Source of the DNA: Rhodanobacteraceae bacterium
GTDB lineage: Bacteria; Pseudomonadota; Gammaproteobacteria; Xanthomonadales; Rhodanobacteraceae
DNA length: 64,000 bases
Direction: 5' to 3'
NCBI GenBank assembly: GCA_003142815.1
Contig: PLNP01000055.1
Span: forward strand, 226,593-290,592
Position numbers and translations under genes: made by a program. Under the pieces are notes generated by a model that saw nothing but the letters and a program-made list of their open reading frames with translations, was not told where the DNA came from and did not search any database. Shown in pieces: positions 62,065 through 64,000 of the stretch; the stretch's first letter is position 1, and each line of letters opens with the position of its first letter.

Positions 62065-62082
62065 GATATATCCTTCCATCCG
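62065..62082. promoter_or_regulatory. Element shared by the metK and ahcY leaders (ahcY copy)
   Basis: GATATATCCTTCCATCCG, a near-copy of the metK element at 56458-56475. It lies where a -35 would be for the -10-like TATACT at 62093-62098, so it probably overlaps the promoter. Together with the SAH riboswitch this gives ahcY two layers of control. Confidence 0.6.
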
Positions 62083-62113
62083 GAACAAGCGATATACTCA
62101 ACGACTGCCTCTT

Positions 62114-62203
62114 CCGCCGAGGGGCGCTGCGACCTTGCCGCGACCGCCGATCCGCCTGCCCACCGGCCGCGGCGCCGTTCGCCGGTGAGGCCACGCTCGG
62201 CGG
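62114..62203 (+). promoter_or_regulatory. SAH riboswitch controlling ahcY-metF
   Basis: The 5' arm CCGCCGAG (62114-62121) pairs perfectly with CTCGGCGG (62196-62203) to form the closing stem. The strand continues GGGCGCTGCGAC, which matches the conserved CCGAGGRGCGCUGCRAC core of S-adenosylhomocysteine riboswitches as I remember it. An inner hairpin CACCGGC/GCCGGTG (62161-62167 with 62181-62187) follows. It lies about 16 bases after a -10-like TATACT and 54 bases before the ahcY start, the family's classic location. When SAH accumulates it should turn ahcY on. Confidence 0.88.
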
Positions 62204-62257
62204 GGCTGCCCATTCCATCGAGCAAGCGCGCCCTCCCGACACGAGGAAACCACACTC

Positions 62258-63718
<1,461 letters not shown>

Positions 63719-63764
63719 TCGCCCGGCGGACGCGGCAACGCGCCCGCCGCACTTGCGGACCCCG

Positions 63765-64000
63765 ATGCCAATGACGCCGCGCATGACTCCGATCAGCCTC
63801 GAATTCTTCCCGCCAAAAACCGATGAGCAGCGCGCGACGCTCGAAGCTGCGCTGCCAAGACTGAAGACGCTCAAACCTGAATACGTCAGTGTCACCTTCG
63901 GCGCTGGCGGTTCGACGCTCTCCTACACGCCGGAAACGATACGGCATCTGTGCGAGGATCACGGCCTCGCGGCAGCGCCGCATCTATCCTGCATGGGCGG
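63765..64000 (+). CDS. metF: 5,10-Methylenetetrahydrofolate reductase (partial, runs off window end)
   Basis: The first 78 residues of MetF: ISLEFFPPKTDEQRATLEAA, LKPEYVSVTFGAGGSTLSYT and a further HGLAAAPHLSCMG before the window ends. These are the family's FFPPK and VTxGAGG motifs that hold the flavin and folate sites. It reduces methylene-THF to methyl-THF, which remethylates the homocysteine made by ahcY. ATGs at 63765, 63771 and 63783 are all in frame; the start cannot be fixed, and 63783 gives the typical N-terminus. Confidence 0.93.
   Translation, partial: MPMTPRMTPISLEFFPPKTDEQRATLEAALPRLKTLKPEYVSVTFGAGGSTLSYTPETIRHLCEDHGLAAAPHLSCMG

Overview
The window looks like a chromosomal segment of a high-GC gammaproteobacterium of the Xanthomonadales. 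A relative of Dokdonella or Rhodanobacter (Rhodanobacteraceae) is my best guess. The reasons are the style of the ProS, Cbs, H-NS-like and PilU proteins, a TonB-dependent receptor next to TPR-sulfotransferases, secreted proteins carrying a 'DGFD' motif, and several families of short palindromic repeats in almost every gap. This assignment is inference from protein and repeat style, not from a marker gene.

Layout. 1-2866 (minus) holds a phosphatidylserine synthase gene overlapping a GAF/SpoIIE-phosphatase/anti-sigma-kinase fusion and a STAS antagonist. 3020-6294 (plus) has a DUF4124 protein, proS and an H-NS-like gene. 6778-12838 (plus) is a five-gene run joined by ATGA/GTGA overlaps or near-abutting ends: acetoacetate-CoA ligase, a small flippase-like protein, a methyltransferase fused to a WecE-type sugar aminotransferase, an ArnC/DPM1-like glycosyltransferase and a GNAT acetyltransferase. 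A convergent GT-C-like membrane protein follows. 14609-20565 (minus) holds transsulfuration genes (metB-like, cbs) split by two DUF4214-methyltransferase genes, plus a broken duplicate of the metB 3' end. 20990-24457 holds small envelope genes and pilU.

24862-32871 holds three TPR-sulfotransferase modules (two in one chain) and a TonB-dependent receptor. 34834-38121 has mtgA and an arsenic operon (arsR, truncated arsI, arsC, acr3). 38229-42783 holds a glycosyltransferase, a secreted beta-propeller protein and a CBS protein. 42952-51318 is aromatic amino-acid catabolism: maiA, fahA, hmgA and hppD with a MarR regulator, a peptide transporter and tryptophan 2,3-dioxygenase. 51526-55165 encodes a 2-oxoacid dehydrogenase E1alpha-E1beta-E2. 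55269-64000 has an M23 peptidase and the SAM cycle (metK, then ahcY and metF behind an SAH riboswitch), with two large exported proteins in between.

How the genes fit together. The clearest theme is sulfur and methyl-group metabolism: metB-like, cbs, metK, ahcY and metF, with an SAH riboswitch and an 18-base element shared by the metK and ahcY leaders. The second is tyrosine and tryptophan breakdown to fumarate and acetoacetate; the acetoacetate-CoA ligase could consume the latter. The most promising less-described system is the 8754-14590 aminosugar cluster, which has the parts to make an O-methylated, N-acylated 4-amino-deoxysugar, load it on a polyprenyl carrier, flip it and transfer it. 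No rRNA, tRNA, CRISPR array, prophage or insertion sequence was recognised.
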